Below the pieces are notes generated by a model. The model saw only the letters and a list, made by a program, of their open reading frames with translations. It did not search any database and had not been told where the DNA came from. From NCBI RefSeq assembly GCF_001440415.1, contig NZ_LLYA01000159.1, positions 1-64,000 on the forward strand: a DNA stretch of 64,000 nt, written 5' to 3'. Within the stretch, counting starts at the first letter, position 1. The number at the start of each line of letters is the position of its first letter. The translations under genes were made by a program, and so were the position numbers. Positions 35,535 to 43,910 of the stretch are shown here, in pieces. The DNA is from Bradyrhizobium retamae. GTDB taxonomy: Bacteria > Pseudomonadota > Alphaproteobacteria > Rhizobiales > Xanthobacteraceae.

Positions 35535-36875
35535 CTACTCCGCCGCCGCGTTCCTGCCGGGACCGCCAACATAGCCGGCCGCATCGCCGAACCGCTCGAT
35601 CATGACAGCGGCGAGGTCCTTGGCTTTGCTGGTGACGCAAGCGCCCGATCGCACGGCGTAGCGGTCCTGATGCTTCAGATGCGGCGGAGCCTCGCCCTTC
35701 TGCAGCGCGCGGGCGGCGTCCATCACGAGCTTGCGAAAATGCATGATGCCGAGATCGGTCGGGCCGAGATGTTCGCGCGTGCGGTCGGCGATCGGGCCCT
35801 GGCTGTCCTGCACGGCGGCGTCCTGCTCGGACACGCCCTTGATGCCGGTGTAGCTTTGGGTCTTCTGCAGCTTGCGATCGATCAGGTAATCGTTCGACTT
35901 GTTGCGCAGCGGCACATAATTTTCATCGACTTCCGAAATGACGCCGTTGCCGCGATCGTAGGCCTCACGCTCGGCGTCCGTAATCGGCCGTTCCGGATTC
36001 CAGGCATAAGTATAGATCCAGCAATTGGTATCGGTGACCGGCACAAAGCTCTGACCAAAAATGTTCTCGCCCGGCATCGCGCTCGGCGCATAGGCATGCA
36101 CCGGCATCAGGAACTGGGCGATGCGCCAGTAGATGTTATCGCTGCCGGTGAGACGCCCGCCGGCGATCGTGAGCCCGGCGTCATGCGGGTTGATCTTGAT
36201 GACGGGGCGCGGATCTTCCGCAATCCAGCGCATGTGATCGGTGGCCACGCGCACAAGCGGATTCACAAAGTGCTTCTTGATATCGAGGATCTCATTCTCT
36301 TCCTTTTCGAAGGAGAGATGCGCGAAGGTAAAATGCGCGGTGTCGATCGAGCCTTCCAGTGCCTGCACCCAGTTGCAGTCCTGCCATTTCTTCGAAACGT
36401 AGCGATGCGAGGGCGGCACCAGCGCCATTTCCAGATCGGGCAGCTCGGGCACCTGATCGGCGGGACCCATATAGGCCCAGATCATCTCGCCCCACTCGCG
36501 CACCGGATAGGACTTGATGCGGATCAGGTTCTTGGCATTGAGATCGGGATAGGAGGTCGGCATGTCGACGCAAGCGCCCGAGGTATCGAACTTCCAGCCG
36601 TGATAGACGCAGCGAATGCCGCACTCCTCGTTGCGGCCAAGCCAGAGATTGGCGCCGCGATGCGGGCAATATTGATCGATGACGCCGACGATGCCGCGCG
36701 TATCGCGGAAGGCGAGCAGTTCCTCGCCCATGACGACGATCTTCTTCGGCGGACCGTCGGCCTCAGGCAACTCCTCCGACAGCAGCACCGGAATCCAGAA
36801 GCGGCGTAGCAATTCGCCCATGCCGGTGCCTGCGCCGCTCTCGGTGAGGAATTTGTTGTCTTCGGCGCGGAGCAT
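35535..36875 (-). CDS. Rieske-type aromatic ring-hydroxylating oxygenase
   Basis: About 446 residues. The Rieske [2Fe-2S] centre is clear: CPHRGANLWLGR and CVYHGWKFD (C-x-H, C-x2-H). The C-terminal catalytic domain contains DTAHFTFAHLSF, where two histidines with a downstream Asp would hold the mononuclear iron. The protein resembles the phthalate 4,5-dioxygenase/LigXa group, which hydroxylates or demethylates aromatic acids. No reductase or ferredoxin gene is nearby, so electrons must come from elsewhere. ATG 36875 follows GGAGGA. It lies 72 nt after the TauD-type gene and is probably cotranscribed. Confidence 0.88.
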   Translation of the reverse strand: MLRAEDNKFLTESGAGTGMGELLRRFWIPVLLSEELPEADGPPKKIVVMGEELLAFRDTRGIVGVIDQYCPHRGANLWLGRNEECGIRCVYHGWKFDTSGACVDMPTSYPDLNAKNLIRIKSYPVREWGEMIWAYMGPADQVPELPDLEMALVPPSHRYVSKKWQDCNWVQALEGSIDTAHFTFAHLSFEKEENEILDIKKHFVNPLVRVATDHMRWIAEDPRPVIKINPHDAGLTIAGGRLTGSDNIYWRIAQFLMPVHAYAPSAMPGENIFGQSFVPVTDTNCWIYTYAWNPERPITDAEREAYDRGNGVISEVDENYVPLRNKSNDYLIDRKLQKTQSYTGIKGVSEQDAAVQDSQGPIADRTREHLGPTDLGIMHFRKLVMDAARALQKGEAPPHLKHQDRYAVRSGACVTSKAKDLAAVMIERFGDAAGYVGGPGRNAAAE

Positions 36876-36946
36876 GGGGCGTCCTCCGGATTTGTTATTG
36901 CTTTTGGCCAAGCTTGGCGCAGGGGGCGCGATAGGTCAACGCGTCT

Positions 36947-37840
36947 CTAAACCGGCCGCTCGCCCTTCACCGTCACCCGCGTGCCTGACCGCGTATGCGG
37001 CCAGTAGTCCCACATCGCTCGGTGCTGGGCGCAGCGGTTGTCCCAGAACGCGATGGCGTTTTCCGTCCAGCGGAAGCGGCATTGGAACAGCGGGTTCTCC
37101 GCGTGCTGGTAGAGATAGGCGAGCATCGCATCACTCTCGTCGCGCGGGACTCCCATGATATAACGGGTGAAGCCGCGATTGACGTAGAGCGCCTTCTTGC
37201 CGGTGACGGGATGCGTGCGCACCACGGGGTGTTCCGCACGCGGATATTCCGGGCGATCGGCGACGCCATAGTTGGCGTAGAGCCCGCGATAGGTCTGCTC
37301 GCCGTCGTGCAATGCGGTTAGCCCGTCGAGATAGGTCTTCATCCGGTCCGACAGCGCCTCATAGGCGGCGTACATGTTGGCAAACAGCGTATCGCCGCCG
37401 CGCGGCGGGCATTGCTTGATGTAGAGGATCGATCCCATCGGCGGCTCGACGTCGCAGGACACATCGGTGTGCCAGCCCTCGCCATTGGCGCGCGGCGAAT
37501 CCTTATCGGCATAGATCTTCATCAGCGCCGGGTCACCCTCGTTGGGCGCAGCCGGATGCACATGCAGTTCACCGAACTTGCGCCCGAAAGCGAGATGTTG
37601 CTGCGGGGTGATATGCTGGTCGCGAAAGAAGATGACGAGGTTTTCGGCAAGCGCGCGATGGATTTCGTCCATCTGCCGGTTGGAGCGCGCGTCGTCCGAG
37701 ACGAGCTTGCCGATATCGACGCCGGAAATTTCCGCGCCGATGATGGGCGTCAGCTTCTCGACCGCAATGGTCTTGTAAGGTTCAGCTTCGTCGGCGACGT
37801 GCCGGTAGCGCGGTCCCTGCTTGCCGGACAGCGATGACAT
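36947..37840 (-). CDS. TauD/TfdA family 2-oxoglutarate-dependent dioxygenase
   Basis: A 297-residue non-haem iron enzyme. The iron facial triad is visible: GWHTDVSC (His, Asp) and the distal His in WDNRCAQHRAMWDY, with the 2-oxoglutarate-binding Arg in RSGTRVTV. Relatives act on taurine, 2,4-D, alkyl sulfates and similar small acids. The substrate here is unknown. ATG 37840 follows GGAGA. The Rieske oxygenase gene directly follows, suggesting a joint catabolic route. Confidence 0.88.
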   Translation of the reverse strand: MSSLSGKQGPRYRHVADEAEPYKTIAVEKLTPIIGAEISGVDIGKLVSDDARSNRQMDEIHRALAENLVIFFRDQHITPQQHLAFGRKFGELHVHPAAPNEGDPALMKIYADKDSPRANGEGWHTDVSCDVEPPMGSILYIKQCPPRGGDTLFANMYAAYEALSDRMKTYLDGLTALHDGEQTYRGLYANYGVADRPEYPRAEHPVVRTHPVTGKKALYVNRGFTRYIMGVPRDESDAMLAYLYQHAENPLFQCRFRWTENAIAFWDNRCAQHRAMWDYWPHTRSGTRVTVKGERPV

Positions 37841-37957
37841 GGGCGTTCTCCGATGGCTTGTAGTTTTCAGCCATCGTAGCCCGCATGCGGCAACGCGCAA
37901 TGCAGGTGGACGTATAGTCTGCTATGCAGGCACACGAGCTGGCGGAGACACAAACCA

Positions 37958-38134
37958 ATGGACCAGGATGATCAGTCAAACGACCCTTCGATCCGTGCAA
38001 CACCAAGCCGACGCGGACGTCATCCGCTGTTCAGCGCGTTGGAGGGTCTTACGTCCGTTCCGCCCGCGGTTGATTTGACCGCGCCGGCAGATCCCGAGTG
38101 GTGCAAGGTCTACGAGCAGCCCGATCGAAATTGA
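37958..38134 (+). CDS. small hypothetical protein
   Basis: A 58-residue reading frame that begins MDQDDQSNDPSIRATPSRRG and ends WCKVYEQPDRN. It has no hydrophobic segment. It fills the gap between the TauD gene start and the ispG end, pointing toward ispG. A weak GGCGGAG ribosome site is about 9 nt upstream. The composition looks protein-like, but I cannot assign a family. Confidence 0.45.
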   Translation: MDQDDQSNDPSIRATPSRRGRHPLFSALEGLTSVPPAVDLTAPADPEWCKVYEQPDRN

Positions 38135-38138
38135 CCGA

Positions 38139-39422
38139 TCACTCCGCCGCGGTCACCGGCGTCTTGCTGCCCTTGCCATAGCGCTGGTCGATATAGTCGA
38201 TCACCAGCGCCTTGAAATCGGCGGCAATGGTCGGACCGCGCAGGGTGCGGAACTTCTTGCCGTCGACGAACACGGGCGCGGCCGGCGCTTCGCCGGTGCC
38301 GGGCAGGGAGATGCCGATATTGGCGTGCTTGGATTCGCCCGGGCCGTTGACAATGCAGCCCATCACCGCGACGTTAAGCTGCTCGACGCCGGGATATTGC
38401 GTTTTCCAGGCCGGCATTTCCTCGCGGATGAAATCCTGGATCGAGCGCGCCAGTTCCTGGAATGTGGTCGAGGTGGTGCGGCCGCAGCCCGGGCATGCCG
38501 CGACCAGCGGCACAAAGGTGCGGAAACCCATGGTCTGCAGCAATTCCTGCGCGACCTGAACTTCCAGCGTGCGGTCGCCGCCGGGCTCGGGCGTGAGCGA
38601 AATGCGGATGGTGTCGCCGATGCCGTCCTGCAGCAGGATGCCGAGCGCGGCGGATGAAGCCACGATGCCCTTCGATCCCATGCCGGCCTCGGTCAGGCCG
38701 AGGTGGATGGCGTAATCCGAGCGGCGCGCCAGCTCCTGATAGACCGCAATCAGATCCTGCACGGCGGAAACCTTTGCCGACAAAATCATTCGGTTCTTGG
38801 CCATGCCGAGCTCTTGGGCGCGGGCGGCCGACAGCAAGGCCGACTGCACCATGGCCTCGCGCGTCACCGCGCGCGCATCGCGCGGGTTGGCCGAGGCCGT
38901 ATTCTCGTCCATCAGCTTGGTCAGCAGCTCCTGATCCAGCGAGCCCCAATTGGCGCCGATACGCACCGGCTTGTTGTTCTTGTTGGCGATCTCGATGATA
39001 TCGGCGAACTGCGTGTCGCGCTTGTTCTTGAAGCCGACATTGCCGGGATTGATGCGATACTTGTCCAGCGCCTCGGCACAGGCCGGATATTCGGCGAGCA
39101 GCTTGTGGCCGATATAATGAAAGTCACCGATCAGGGGCGTGGTGATGCCGCGCTTGCGCAGCCCATCGCGGATGTGCGGAACGGCGGCAGCAGCTTCCTC
39201 GCGGTCGACCGTGATGCGCACCATCTCCGATCCGGCGCGCGACAGTGCCGCGACCTGCGCGATTGTGCCTTCGACATCGGCAGTATCGGTATTGGTCATC
39301 GACTGCACGACGATCGGCGCCCCTCCACCGACGGCAACATTGCCGACCATGACCTGGGTGGTTTTGTGCCGGGCCTTCGGGCCGGCGACGTCGTCTTGCG
39401 GGATTATTTCGGGCTTGTTCAT
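38139..39422 (-). CDS. ispG: 4-hydroxy-3-methylbut-2-enyl diphosphate synthase (flavodoxin)
   Basis: IspG is the [4Fe-4S] enzyme that reduces MEcPP to HMBPP in the MEP isoprenoid pathway, which feeds the polyprenyl synthase at 30900. About 427 residues. The TIM-barrel part starts at IVVQSMTNTDTADV. The cluster cysteines are in ACPGCGRTTSTTF and MGCIVNGPGESKHANIGI. ATG 39422 (MNKPEIIPQDD) is the start. An ATG at 39452 would add ten residues. Confidence 0.96.
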   Translation of the reverse strand: MNKPEIIPQDDVAGPKARHKTTQVMVGNVAVGGGAPIVVQSMTNTDTADVEGTIAQVAALSRAGSEMVRITVDREEAAAAVPHIRDGLRKRGITTPLIGDFHYIGHKLLAEYPACAEALDKYRINPGNVGFKNKRDTQFADIIEIANKNNKPVRIGANWGSLDQELLTKLMDENTASANPRDARAVTREAMVQSALLSAARAQELGMAKNRMILSAKVSAVQDLIAVYQELARRSDYAIHLGLTEAGMGSKGIVASSAALGILLQDGIGDTIRISLTPEPGGDRTLEVQVAQELLQTMGFRTFVPLVAACPGCGRTTSTTFQELARSIQDFIREEMPAWKTQYPGVEQLNVAVMGCIVNGPGESKHANIGISLPGTGEAPAAPVFVDGKKFRTLRGPTIAADFKALVIDYIDQRYGKGSKTPVTAAE

Positions 39423-39690
39423 GGGGCCTCGAATATCAGGTTTTGGTGACATGTACCAAGGGGGCGGCGAAGGCAGTGTGCGCCCTGTCACATAGCGGAT
39501 TTTTATCTTGTGTGTTCAACAGCTTAGGCCAGTCGCAGCGGCCGAAAGCAGGGCAAAAGACCTCAGTCTTCGTTAACCGCTATATTGGACAGGAATCGCC
39601 GAATTGAAAGGGCGAGCATGCGTTGGGCCGCCTTTTCATAGGCCGATGCGAGCCCTAGCATTGCCGAAACATAAATAATGGGAGGCGGGC

Positions 39691-40566
39691 ATGCCGGCGC
39701 GAAACGAGCTGATCACGACCGCGGAACTCACTGACATTCTCAGCCAACCCGATCTGCGCCTGTTCGATTGCACCACCTACCTCGAACCCGCCCCTGAAGG
39801 CTCCAGTCTGCCCTATCTCACCGTGCCCGGCCGGCACAGCTTCGAAGCCGGCCATATTCCGGGCGCAGATTTTCTCGACCTGCAGGGCGAGTTCTCCGAT
39901 CCCGATACCGAACTTCGCTTCATGATGCCTGATGTGGCGCGGCTCGAACTGGCGTTCGGTGATCACGGCGTGTCCATTAGCAGCCGCGTGGTGCTGTACA
40001 GCATCGGCACGCCGATGTGGGCGACTCGGTTCTGGTGGATGCTCAAATCGCTCGGATTCGAGAAGGTCGCGTTGCTCGATGGCGGCCTCGACAAATGGAA
40101 GTTCGAAGGACGCCCGCTCGAAACCGGGCCGGCGAAAGGATACGAGCCGGCAACATTCACGGCCAATCCGAGGCCAGGTTTCTTCGTCGACAAGCACGAA
40201 ACGCTTGCCGCCACGTCCGAGCGAGGCACCGTCATCGTCAACGCGCTCGGCCCGCAATTTCACAAGGGCCTCGAGCCCAGCCGCTATGGCCGGCCCGGCC
40301 GCGTTCCCGGCAGTTGCAACGTCTCGGCGGCCACACTGCTCGACCCCAAGACCAAGGCCTTCGTCCCGCTTGGCGAGGCGGAAGCAAAATTCAAGGCGCA
40401 GGGCATCACCAAGGATAAGCGCGTCGTCGCCTATTGCGGCGGCGGCATCTCGGCGACGGTTGACCTATTCCTGCTGCACCGTCTCGGCTACGACAATCTC
40501 GCCCTTTATGATGGGTCGATGGGCGAATGGGCCAAGGATGCGTCTTTGCCGATCGAGACGGGGTAG
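39691..40566 (+). CDS. sseA: 3-mercaptopyruvate/thiosulfate sulfurtransferase
   Basis: The 291-residue tandem rhodanese transfers sulfur from mercaptopyruvate or thiosulfate to a thiol acceptor. The N-terminal non-catalytic rhodanese domain (LRLFDCTTYLEP; HSFEAGHIPGADFLDLQ) is followed by a catalytic one with VVAYCGGGISATVDLFLL. The loop CGGGIS resembles the mercaptopyruvate type (CG[S/T]GxT) more than the thiosulfate type (CRxGx[R/T]). A GGGAGGCGG ribosome site precedes the ATG. Confidence 0.9.
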   Translation: MPARNELITTAELTDILSQPDLRLFDCTTYLEPAPEGSSLPYLTVPGRHSFEAGHIPGADFLDLQGEFSDPDTELRFMMPDVARLELAFGDHGVSISSRVVLYSIGTPMWATRFWWMLKSLGFEKVALLDGGLDKWKFEGRPLETGPAKGYEPATFTANPRPGFFVDKHETLAATSERGTVIVNALGPQFHKGLEPSRYGRPGRVPGSCNVSAATLLDPKTKAFVPLGEAEAKFKAQGITKDKRVVAYCGGGISATVDLFLLHRLGYDNLALYDGSMGEWAKDASLPIETG

Positions 40567-40574
40567 ACCCTCTG

Positions 40575-40638
40575 CCCGTCATTGCGAGAATGAGGAGATA
40601 TGGATTGCTTCGCCGCTATCGCTCCTCGCAATGATGGG
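40575..40638. repeat. CGTCATTGCGAG-family palindromic repeat
   Basis: CCCGTCATTGCGAG at the left pairs with CTCCTCGCAATGATGGG at the right, with GGATTGCTTCGCCG inside. It is the same family as the element at 52779 and lies between converging genes. Confidence 0.8.
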
Positions 40639-40653
40639 AAGATAGCGAAACCA

Positions 40654-41592
40654 TCACGCCGGCACGTTCGGATCCGGCACCACCTTCGGGTCGGGCTTGT
40701 TGACGAGATAGAGCCCGGCGATGACAAGCAGCGCTGCAATACCGAAGGCAAGGGTCAGCGTATCGTGCAGGATGAAATAGGCGGCTACGACGCCGAACAA
40801 TGGCGTGACGAAGGTGAACGACGACAGTTTGCTCGGTGAATAGGTCTTCACCAGCGCGAACCACAGCACAAAGGTGCAGCCCACCACCCAGATCGCCTGA
40901 TAAGCCAACAGCGAGATCGACAGCGCGCTCGGCATGTGGGTGATCTTCTCGCCGAACAGCAGGGATGCACAGCCCAGGATCGGAATCGACACGGCCACCT
41001 GATAGCCGAGCGCCTTTTCTGGCGCCGCGTTACGAAGTTTCGTGCCCTTGGCGATCAGCGTGGTCGCGCCCCACAGCGCGCCGCCGCCGACCACCAGCAG
41101 GTCGCCCAGCAACACTTTCGCGTCGACATTTGCCTGCGGCACGCCGATTGCCAGCGCCACACCGGCGAAGCTGAGGCCCAGTCCGCCCCATTGCATCATG
41201 CTCAGGCGCTCGCCGAGAAACTGGTAGGAGCCGAGCGCGACGAAGAACGGTGCGGTGTAGAGGAACACGGCGGCGCGCGACGCCGATGTGAACACCAGCC
41301 CGCTAAAGATCAGCACGAATTCGATACCGAACAACGTGCCCGCCAACAGGCCGGGACCGAGCGAGCCATCGCGCTCGAAGAATTTCACGCCGCGCAGCCA
41401 ACCGGCCAGCAGCATTACCGGCAACGCGCCGGCCGAGCGGATCAAGGCCTGCAGCATTGGCGGCACATCGGGCAGCGTTAGCTTGACCGCAATCTGGTTG
41501 AAGCCCCAGCTCAGGCACAGCATCAGCATCAAGGCGATGGCGCCCGGGGTGAGCGCACGCCCGGCGGAAGGTTCTACTGGCTTGGACGACAT
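40654..41592 (-). CDS. DMT-superfamily transporter (EamA family)
   Basis: A 312-residue protein with ten predicted membrane helices and two EamA repeats (LMLCLSWGFNQIAVKLTLP at the start). The substrate is unknown. It lies 34 nt after the Fur-family gene on the same strand, so it may be cotranscribed with and controlled by that regulator, which would hint at a metal-related role. That is only an inference. Confidence 0.83.
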   Translation of the reverse strand: MSSKPVEPSAGRALTPGAIALMLMLCLSWGFNQIAVKLTLPDVPPMLQALIRSAGALPVMLLAGWLRGVKFFERDGSLGPGLLAGTLFGIEFVLIFSGLVFTSASRAAVFLYTAPFFVALGSYQFLGERLSMMQWGGLGLSFAGVALAIGVPQANVDAKVLLGDLLVVGGGALWGATTLIAKGTKLRNAAPEKALGYQVAVSIPILGCASLLFGEKITHMPSALSISLLAYQAIWVVGCTFVLWFALVKTYSPSKLSSFTFVTPLFGVVAAYFILHDTLTLAFGIAALLVIAGLYLVNKPDPKVVPDPNVPA

Positions 41593-41626
41593 CTATCCTC
41601 GTGGCCGGCTTGGCGCCGTGTTCTCG

Positions 41627-42112
41627 TTATTTCTGGCAATGCGCGCAGATGCCGGCGATCTCGACGACGGAGAGTTTTGGCGCGAATCCGGAGGCGCGCG
41701 CCGCCGCATTGAGGCTTTGCGCCACGGGGGCTGCGGGGATTTCGCCGACGGAACCGCAGAGCTCGCAGATCAAGAACGCCACCATCGAGGTCTCGTCATG
41801 GTCATGTGCGCAGGCAAGGAACGCATTGCGGCTCTCGATGCGGTGGACGAGGCCGTTTTCCATCAGGAAATCGAGCGCGCGGTAGACCGTGATCGGCGCC
41901 GGCCGCGGCATCGATTTGGCGAGCTCGTCGATCACCTCATAGGCGCCGAGCGGGCGGTGGCTCGACAGTAGCGCCTGCAGCACCTGACGCCGGATCGGGG
42001 TAAATTTCTGCGCCCGCCGCGCGCAAACCTGTTCGGCATGCGCGATCGCGTCCGCAGTGCAGCGGCCGTGATCATGATCGGGCGCAGGAAATGTCGGCTT
42101 TGTCAGGCTCAT
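41627..42112 (-). CDS. Fur-family transcriptional regulator, Zur-like
   Basis: A 161-residue Fur-family regulator with a winged helix (FTPIRRQVLQALLSSHRPLG; PAPITVYRALDFLMENGLVH) and two CxxC pairs for structural zinc (CELC and CAHC), plus HDHDETS. The histidine-rich N-terminus (DHDHGRC) is like Zur proteins of Rhizobiales, which repress zinc uptake. I found no Zur-type box close upstream. The downstream EamA transporter shares its direction. Confidence 0.82.
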   Translation of the reverse strand: MSLTKPTFPAPDHDHGRCTADAIAHAEQVCARRAQKFTPIRRQVLQALLSSHRPLGAYEVIDELAKSMPRPAPITVYRALDFLMENGLVHRIESRNAFLACAHDHDETSMVAFLICELCGSVGEIPAAPVAQSLNAAARASGFAPKLSVVEIAGICAHCQK

Positions 42113-42221
42113 CAGGCCTTTGTACCAGTTTGAGGGCCAATCCTAAAGCCCGCGTGCGCATTGATTCGCAGCCATGTGCAGGAAGCGGATCAGGCCATTA
42201 TTAACTGGGCGTGCAGAATTC

Positions 42222-42235
42222 ATAAGCAAGCTTAT
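42222..42235. promoter_or_regulatory. candidate MarR operator
   Basis: A perfect inverted repeat ATAAGC-AA-GCTTAT lies 30 bp before the marR ATG. MarR-type repressors of emrAB-like operons usually bind such short palindromes over their own promoter. Confidence 0.5.
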
Positions 42236-42264
42236 TGTATTGCAGGCTTATGGAGGTTTTGGGC

Positions 42265-42744
42265 ATGCGCAGTCCCGTGGACATGAACTTCCTGTTTACG
42301 CTTGGCGAGGTGCAACGGATGGTGCGCGCCTATGCCGACCGGCAGGCGGCGCGCTATGGCATCACCCGTGCGCAATGGGCGGTGCTGGCCAAGGTCGAGC
42401 GCGCCGAGGGCCTCAAGCAGTCGGAACTTGCCGAACAGATGGAGATGCAGCCGATCACGCTGACGCGACTGATCGACAAGCTCTGCGACAATGGCTGGAT
42501 CGAACGCCGCGGCGACGAGAATGACCGCCGCGTCAACCGCCTCTATCTGCGCAAGGCCGCGCGGCCGCTGCTCGGCAAGCTCGCCGGGCTTCGCTCCGAA
42601 CTGACGGCGACCGCGCTCGACGGCATCAATCCCGCCGATGCCCACCGCCTGCTCGACCAACTCGATCTGATCAAGGAAAACGTTCGCAACGCGATCCAGA
42701 ATCCGGCCGGCGAACCTCCCAGAAAGGAGCAGCGCTATGGCTGA
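42265..42744 (+). CDS. MarR-family transcriptional regulator
   Basis: A 159-residue MarR-type repressor with the winged helix (RYGITRAQWAVLAKVE; LKQSELAEQMEMQPITLTRL; wing region NGWIERRGDENDRRVN). It likely controls the efflux genes that follow and responds to phenolic or drug ligands. I chose ATG 42265 because GGAGG lies 8 nt upstream; in-frame TTG 42235 and ATG 42250 lack a proper site. The stop overlaps the emrA start. Confidence 0.9.
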   Translation: MRSPVDMNFLFTLGEVQRMVRAYADRQAARYGITRAQWAVLAKVERAEGLKQSELAEQMEMQPITLTRLIDKLCDNGWIERRGDENDRRVNRLYLRKAARPLLGKLAGLRSELTATALDGINPADAHRLLDQLDLIKENVRNAIQNPAGEPPRKEQRYG

Positions 42745-43906
42745 TCCCATCCTCAAATTCCCGCCGGAGCAGAAGGGCGCCCCCGCGCCGCCGTCACGGC
42801 CGAAACTCGCGGCCGAGCCGCGCCGCCGGCTGATGGCCGGCATGCGTCGCTACCGGCGCTTTCTGCTGTTGGTGGTGTTTCCGTTGGCTGCGCTGGTCGC
42901 CGGCGTAACGTTCTATCTCAACGGCGGCCGATACGTGACCACCGACGACGCCTATGTCGGCGCGCAGAAGGTTCTGATCACGCCCGACATCTCCGGCAAG
43001 ATCGAGAAAGTCGTGGTGAAGGAGGGCCAGCAGGTCAATCCAGGCGACGTGCTGTTCGAAATCGATCCGGTGCCGTTCCGCCTCGCCGTGGCGCAGGCCA
43101 AGGCCAATCTCGCGCAAACCAAGGTCACCTACGACAATCTGATCGCCGACCTTAAGATATATGGCCAGATGAGCGAACTCTCGCAGCAGGGCATGAACCT
43201 GAAGCGGCGAGACGTGGAGCGCAAGTCGGCGCTGGTGAAGAACAATTTCGGCTCGCAGCTCGATCTCGATAACGCGTCGACCGCCCTCGTCACCGCGAGC
43301 GCGCAGTATCAGTTGCTGCTGCAGAAGATCGCGACCGCAAAGGCCCAACTGCTCGGCAATTCCGATCTGCCGCTCGAGGAATTCCCGCCCTACGCCCAGG
43401 CCAAGGCAGCGCTCGACCAGGCCCAACGCAATCTCGACCACACCGTGATGCGCGCGCCGATGGCCGGCATCGCCACGCAGGTCGAGCAGATCCAGCTCGG
43501 CCGCTTCGTCACGGCTGGTACGCCGGTGTTCAGTATCATCGACACCTCGAACCCGTGGGTCGACGCCAACCCGAAGGAATCCGATTTTACCTATGTTGCG
43601 GTCGGCCAGTCCGTCACGCTCGAAGTCGATGCCTTCCCCAACCACCCGTTCAAGGGCACGGTCGGCTCGCTCTCGCCCGGCACCGGCGCGCAGTTTGCGA
43701 TCCTGCCGCCGCAGAACGCGTCGGGCAATTTCGTCAAGGTGGTGCAGCGCGTGCCGGTGCGGATCTATTTCGACAGGAACGACAAATTCGTCCGCAAGCT
43801 GAAGGCCGGCATGAGCGTCTACGCCACCATCGACACCAACCATCGGCGCTCGCTCTCAGCCCTGCTCGGCCTGTCGCCGGCGACGGCGAACCAGGACCAC
43901 GATTAG
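42737..43906 (+). CDS. emrA: HlyD-family periplasmic adaptor, EmrA-like
   Basis: The 389-residue membrane fusion protein has one N-terminal membrane helix (FLLLVVFPLAALVAGVTFYL), a biotinyl-lipoyl-like domain (GRYVTTDDAYVGAQKVLITP; QQVNPGDVLFEID), a long hairpin of coiled coil and a beta-barrel part (DRNDKFVRKLKAGMSVYATI). It would link the EmrB pump to an outer-membrane channel. It overlaps marR by 8 nt and emrB follows after 4 nt. No TolC-type gene is in the window. Confidence 0.92.
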   Translation: MADPILKFPPEQKGAPAPPSRPKLAAEPRRRLMAGMRRYRRFLLLVVFPLAALVAGVTFYLNGGRYVTTDDAYVGAQKVLITPDISGKIEKVVVKEGQQVNPGDVLFEIDPVPFRLAVAQAKANLAQTKVTYDNLIADLKIYGQMSELSQQGMNLKRRDVERKSALVKNNFGSQLDLDNASTALVTASAQYQLLLQKIATAKAQLLGNSDLPLEEFPPYAQAKAALDQAQRNLDHTVMRAPMAGIATQVEQIQLGRFVTAGTPVFSIIDTSNPWVDANPKESDFTYVAVGQSVTLEVDAFPNHPFKGTVGSLSPGTGAQFAILPPQNASGNFVKVVQRVPVRIYFDRNDKFVRKLKAGMSVYATIDTNHRRSLSALLGLSPATANQDHD

Positions 43907-43910
43907 CACC

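Noticed and set aside
42113..42221. Zur box upstream of the Fur-family gene
   Set aside because: No AT-rich palindrome of the known alphaproteobacterial Zur type found by eye.
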